DNA of 8,811 nt from Treponema sp. (GTDB lineage Bacteria; Spirochaetota; Spirochaetia; Treponematales; Breznakiellaceae). This document shows positions 6,640 to 8,811 of the stretch, piece after piece. The stretch's first letter is position 1, and each line of letters begins with the position of its first letter. The DNA lies in NCBI GenBank assembly GCA_009780545.1, contig WQZW01000040.1, forward strand, positions 1 through 8,811, written 5' to 3'. A program made the position numbers and the translations under genes. A model generated the notes under the pieces. It saw only the letters and a program-made list of their open reading frames with translations. It had not been told where the DNA came from and did no database searches.

Positions 6640-7953
6640 TTAGATTTGTTCCGAAGCCCCGGCCTCGGAACAACCGACTATCCTTGCGTTCGTATTACCG
6701 CCAAAATCAACCTGCAAACCGTTTTTCAGCTCGAAGTCGGCCCCGGATTCCACCGAAACCGTATCGCTTCCCTCCATTACCATCCAGTTTTTGCCGGACG
6801 TGTTTTTAAGCCGGAAGCCGCCGTCCGCCGCCGAAATCTCGCCGACAAGAGTCTGGAAATCCTCGGAATCTTTTTCGGTCTGGCAGGAGTACAGTTTTGT
6901 CCGCTGATGAACGGGAATGTTGTACCGGTGAGTCTTTAGATAGAACGTAAAGTCCGCCCGTTTCCGGCAGGCCGGACACGGGTTTGGTTCCGCGGGGTCC
7001 GCAAAGTACACGTTGCCGCAGGAGCATTTGAAAACCTCCGCCCGCATGCGGATAAAAATACGCAGCCAATCCCGCTCGATGATTCTCTGCATCGGGTCGG
7101 TAAGCAACGCTTCCTTGCTAAAGGCCTTGACAAAAGCATCCTGCAGATAGCCGGGCAGTTCCAGCCACCGTGCAATCGCCCCTTTGTGGATGCCCTGCAC
7201 CGGCCTGTTGGATACGTCCTTCGGGTCCCAGATGAACACCGGATTTTCGCCGTAGATGCGCCGCTCGCTTTTTGCGTCCATGCACACCGGTGTTCCGGAT
7301 TTTCCTTCCAGGGGATGGTTGCCCACCCACAGCAAAAACAGGACGACGGCCAGCGAGTACGCATCGGTCTTGATGCTTGGGGCCGCGCCCTTTGCGACGA
7401 TTTCCGGTGCCATGTACCGGGGTTTCCCGGCGATGCCGGATTTTTTGCCGTACTCGGAAACATTGTCGTTGTCGCAGATGAGCACCTCGCCGGTTTTGGG
7501 ATTGATGAAAAAGTTGCCGTCGTTGAGGTCCTGATAGCTGTAGCCCTTAAGGTGGAGCTCCCGAAAGCCGGCGACGATCTGCAGGGCGGCGTTGGTAATG
7601 GCGGTAATGCCGGCAAAACCTTCCCTGCCGATAAGGAACTGGGTAAAGTCCCGAAACTCGCCGGGCCGCAGATCCATGACATACCCGAAAGCCGTACCCC
7701 GGTGTTCGGTGAGGTCCTCCGGCCAGAGAAATGCCCTTGTCGGTTTTCCCTTTTTGATGTTGTTCTCAAGGTTGGCATAAAATTCCTTGGGATTTTTGAA
7801 CTTCAGCCCGGAGTACCACTTGAGGGCCTTCGCCTTTCCGTCGTACTCCACCCGATAGACGGCCCCCTGCCCACCTTCGCCGAGCTTGTTCTCGACCACG
7901 ATTTTCTTGAAATTCCTTGTCCGAATCTCGTACCCCTTGGGTAGATCGATCAT
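6640..7953 (-). CDS. Divergent Ser/Thr protein kinase with zinc ribbon and FHA-like C-terminus
   Basis: The product is 437 residues from the ATG at 7953, which has AGGAGG at 8 nt; an ATG 12 codons upstream has no such site. The kinase domain spans about 18-300: glycine loop GEGGQGAVYRV at 25-35, ATP-binding K45 in ALKW, catalytic loop YQDLNDGNFF at 140-149 (D142, N147), metal-binding D161 in a DND motif replacing DFG, APE at 182-184, and D197 of subdomain IX. The usual HRD Arg is Gln and the following Lys is Asn. All ATP/metal ligands remain, so it is probably active. C310/C312/C326/C329 form a zinc ribbon, a feature known from TerY-P triad kinases. Residues about 352-430 look like FHA-type beta strands (FRLKNTSGKNW, NGLQVDFGGN). 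No membrane helix is seen. It heads the kinase-VWA-PP2C triad, and the 76-nt gap upstream shows no convincing promoter. Likely substrates are the neighbouring adaptor or VWA proteins (inference). Confidence 0.93.
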   Translation of the reverse strand: MIDLPKGYEIRTRNFKKIVVENKLGEGGQGAVYRVEYDGKAKALKWYSGLKFKNPKEFYANLENNIKKGKPTRAFLWPEDLTEHRGTAFGYVMDLRPGEFRDFTQFLIGREGFAGITAITNAALQIVAGFRELHLKGYSYQDLNDGNFFINPKTGEVLICDNDNVSEYGKKSGIAGKPRYMAPEIVAKGAAPSIKTDAYSLAVVLFLLWVGNHPLEGKSGTPVCMDAKSERRIYGENPVFIWDPKDVSNRPVQGIHKGAIARWLELPGYLQDAFVKAFSKEALLTDPMQRIIERDWLRIFIRMRAEVFKCSCGNVYFADPAEPNPCPACRKRADFTFYLKTHRYNIPVHQRTKLYSCQTEKDSEDFQTLVGEISAADGGFRLKNTSGKNWMVMEGSDTVSVESGADFELKNGLQVDFGGNTNARIVGCSEAGASEQI

Positions 7954-8029
7954 CCTTCGTTCCTCCTGCGTTCCTGAAATATTCCGCACGCTTGCCGGTG
8001 TTGGTTGTTGGATTTATTGTGATAGAAAA

Positions 8030-8629
8030 TCATCCCGAGCTTGCTATTGCCGCAATTACAATAATGATCATCATTATGATAAAAATCCCGCAACCTACGG
8101 CTTTTTCCCTAGACGCTTCAGCCTCATCCATATCGGTATTGTCATCCGCATTTTGCGAAACCGGAATCGGGACCGGTTCGGGCCTGGGTTTTTCTTCCTT
8201 ATATACTGGCCGGCTTACCGTGCCGTGTCCCGCCGTCTGCGTCCCGCAATACGGGCAGGCAAGCCATTCCTTCGGCAATTCCTTTCCGCAATTTTTGCAG
8301 TAAACGTTTTTTGCGGTTTTAGTTTCCCCAAAGAGGACGGCGGCGAGCAGCCGGAGCACTTCGGTGCAGAGGGCCGCATCCAGCCCCTCGTCCCGGTTCA
8401 GCTGTCGTGCGAGTTTTTCCACCGCATCGGCGGAGTTCGCCCTGCCCGCATTTTTCAGCTTTTGGGCGCAGTCGTTTTCAAGGCTCCGCAGGAATGCGTA
8501 CTTTGCCGGCTTTGGAATGTCCCGGGCAAGATCGGCGAGCATGGCCGAAACAAGCTTTGGGTTGGAAAGAACGTCCTCGCCCTTTTCGGCAACGATCCGT
8601 TTGACGATGTTCAGGAAGTTTGTGTTCAT
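8030..8629 (-). CDS. Adaptor 1: shared N-terminal domain, zinc ribbon, C-terminal membrane anchor
   Basis: The product is 199 residues; the ATG at 8629 has AAGGA at 7 nt. It is the first gene of the operon. Residues 1-100 are the shared helical domain, subtype A (LADLARDIPKPAK at 31-43, RDEGLDAALC at 79-88). C111/C114/C125/C128 form a zinc ribbon (YCKNCG...CPYCG) with the same spacing as the ribbons in adaptors 3 and 4. Residues about 140-178 are a polar linker rich in Pro, Glu and Asp. The extreme C-terminus, about 179-196, is a strongly hydrophobic Ile/Met helix with only three residues after it. This is a tail-anchored arrangement that would hold the N-terminal domain and ribbon on the cytosolic face of the membrane. 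It is the simplest of the five paralogues. The function is unknown; a membrane docking site for the kinase/VWA/phosphatase set is inferred. Confidence 0.87.
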   Translation of the reverse strand: MNTNFLNIVKRIVAEKGEDVLSNPKLVSAMLADLARDIPKPAKYAFLRSLENDCAQKLKNAGRANSADAVEKLARQLNRDEGLDAALCTEVLRLLAAVLFGETKTAKNVYCKNCGKELPKEWLACPYCGTQTAGHGTVSRPVYKEEKPRPEPVPIPVSQNADDNTDMDEAEASREKAVGCGIFIIMMIIIVIAAIASSG

Positions 8630-8664
8630 GGAGGATTCCTTGGTGCGGAAGTTTTAGGACCACA

Positions 8665-8685
8665 GGCCGAACTCCCAATTCGGCC
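8665..8685 (-). other. Hairpin in the operon leader
   Basis: GGCCGAA at 8665-8671 and TTCGGCC at 8679-8685 form a perfect 7-bp stem with a 7-nt loop; one G-U and one C-G pair can extend it by two. It sits 35 nt upstream of the first start codon, between the putative promoter and the ribosome site. No T-run follows on the minus strand, so termination is unlikely; mRNA stability or translational control is possible. Confidence 0.45.
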
Positions 8686-8726
8686 CGGCATCCTTGAGGA
8701 GATGTCTCTGATGGTTTCGTTTGGGG

Positions 8727-8758
8727 TATATGTTATTTCAAATGAAATCGGGGGGGGG
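8727..8758 (-). promoter_or_regulatory. Possible operon promoter with its -35 position inside the poly-G tract
   Basis: On the minus strand, TAACAT (8735-8730) matches four of six -10 consensus bases and lies in an AT-rich stretch about 95-100 nt before the first gene. With a 17-nt spacer the -35 hexamer would fall at 8753-8758, wholly inside the C-run, so there is no recognisable -35. This would suit a length-sensitive or activator-dependent promoter. An alternative TTGAAA at 8742-8737 has no good -10 at 17 nt. This is weak evidence based on hexamer matches only. Confidence 0.25.
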
Positions 8759-8764
8759 GGGGGG
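8750..8764. repeat. Homopolymer of 15 G (C on the transcribed strand)
   Basis: Fifteen consecutive G lie at 8750-8764, followed by six A, about 120 nt upstream of the operon's first start codon. Nothing else in the window approaches this length. Runs like this mutate by slipped-strand mispairing, and poly-G tracts near promoters of some Treponema pallidum genes are known to alter transcription with length. The exact count in an assembled sequence may be unreliable. Confidence 0.95.
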
Positions 8765-8811
8765 AAAAAACCACAAAACTCTTTAAAAGAAAAGAGGAAA
8801 TAAACACTTCC

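Noticed and set aside
6936..7944. Long open frames overlapping the kinase on both strands (for example 7186-7944 plus, 6936-7778 minus in another frame)
   Set aside because: The kinase frame has all the family motifs and a strong ribosome site; these others lack domains and have low-complexity Arg/Ser/Pro translations typical of shadow frames.
7954..8029. The 76-nt gap between adaptor 1 and the kinase as a second promoter
   Set aside because: A GAATAT near 7980 is the only -10-like element and has no -35 partner at a proper distance; read-through from the first gene is simpler.
8626..8691. A 21-codon open frame in the leader (ATG at 8691) whose TGA overlaps the first operon start codon
   Set aside because: It could be a leader peptide, but AAGG lies directly against its ATG with no spacing, the peptide has no attenuator-like residue run, and an overlap of this kind arises easily by chance.
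8764..8796. CTCTTT/AAAGAG inverted repeat (8779-8796) followed by T-rich sequence on the minus strand, as a terminator for a gene to the right
   Set aside because: The stem is only 6 bp and four of its pairs are A-T, the T stretch is interrupted, and no upstream gene is visible in the window.

Overview
The window carries one eight-gene operon on the minus strand (8629 down to 551), faced at its left end by the 3' end of a plus-strand gene (3-338). Almost every operon gene has an AAGGAG/GGAGG-type ribosome binding site, gaps are 11-25 nt (one of 76 nt), and one junction overlaps. There are no rRNA, tRNA, CRISPR, insertion-sequence or phage genes. The sequence suggests a diderm-like or other Gram-negative-type bacterium of about 50% GC. 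From remembered resemblance of the repeated N-terminal domain and the poly-G tract I lean to a spirochaete of the Treponema group, but this is a weak inference.

Layout in transcription order: (a) 8811-8630, a leader with a run of 15 G (C on the transcribed strand), a possible -10 element and a 7-bp hairpin. (b) 8629-8030, adaptor protein 1: shared N-terminal domain, zinc ribbon, C-terminal membrane anchor. (c) 7953-6640, a divergent Ser/Thr protein kinase with a zinc ribbon and a C-terminal FHA-like beta region. (d) 6616-5885, a TerY-like von Willebrand A (VWA) protein with a complete MIDAS site. (e) 5872-4298, a PP2C phosphatase with one membrane segment and an acidic outer tail. (f) 4308-3436, adaptor 2: shared domain, coiled coil, beta-rich domain. 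(g) 3410-2433, adaptor 3: shared domain, Pro-rich linker, zinc ribbon, about four membrane segments. (h) 2415-1741, adaptor 4: shared domain and two zinc ribbons. (i) 1729-551, adaptor 5: shared domain, about six membrane segments, C-terminal FHA-like domain. A strong hairpin at 502-542 follows the last stop.

The kinase, VWA and PP2C genes form the set known from comparative genomics as the TerY-P triad, a phosphorylation module found with tellurite-resistance/stress systems. No terB/C/D/E/Z-like gene is visible here. Instead the triad is embedded among five paralogues that share an approximately 100-residue helical N-terminal domain and each carry a different C-terminal module. My working model is a membrane-associated signalling complex. 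The kinase and PP2C would set the phosphorylation state, FHA-like modules would read it, the VWA protein would act as a metal-dependent scaffold, and the shared domain would be the common docking or oligomerisation part. The domain calls are read from sequence; the model is inference.

The four downstream adaptors alternate between two subtypes of the shared domain (A-B-A-B), which suggests duplication of an A-B gene pair followed by exchange of C-terminal modules. The poly-G tract upstream of the first gene raises the possibility that the whole operon is phase variable.
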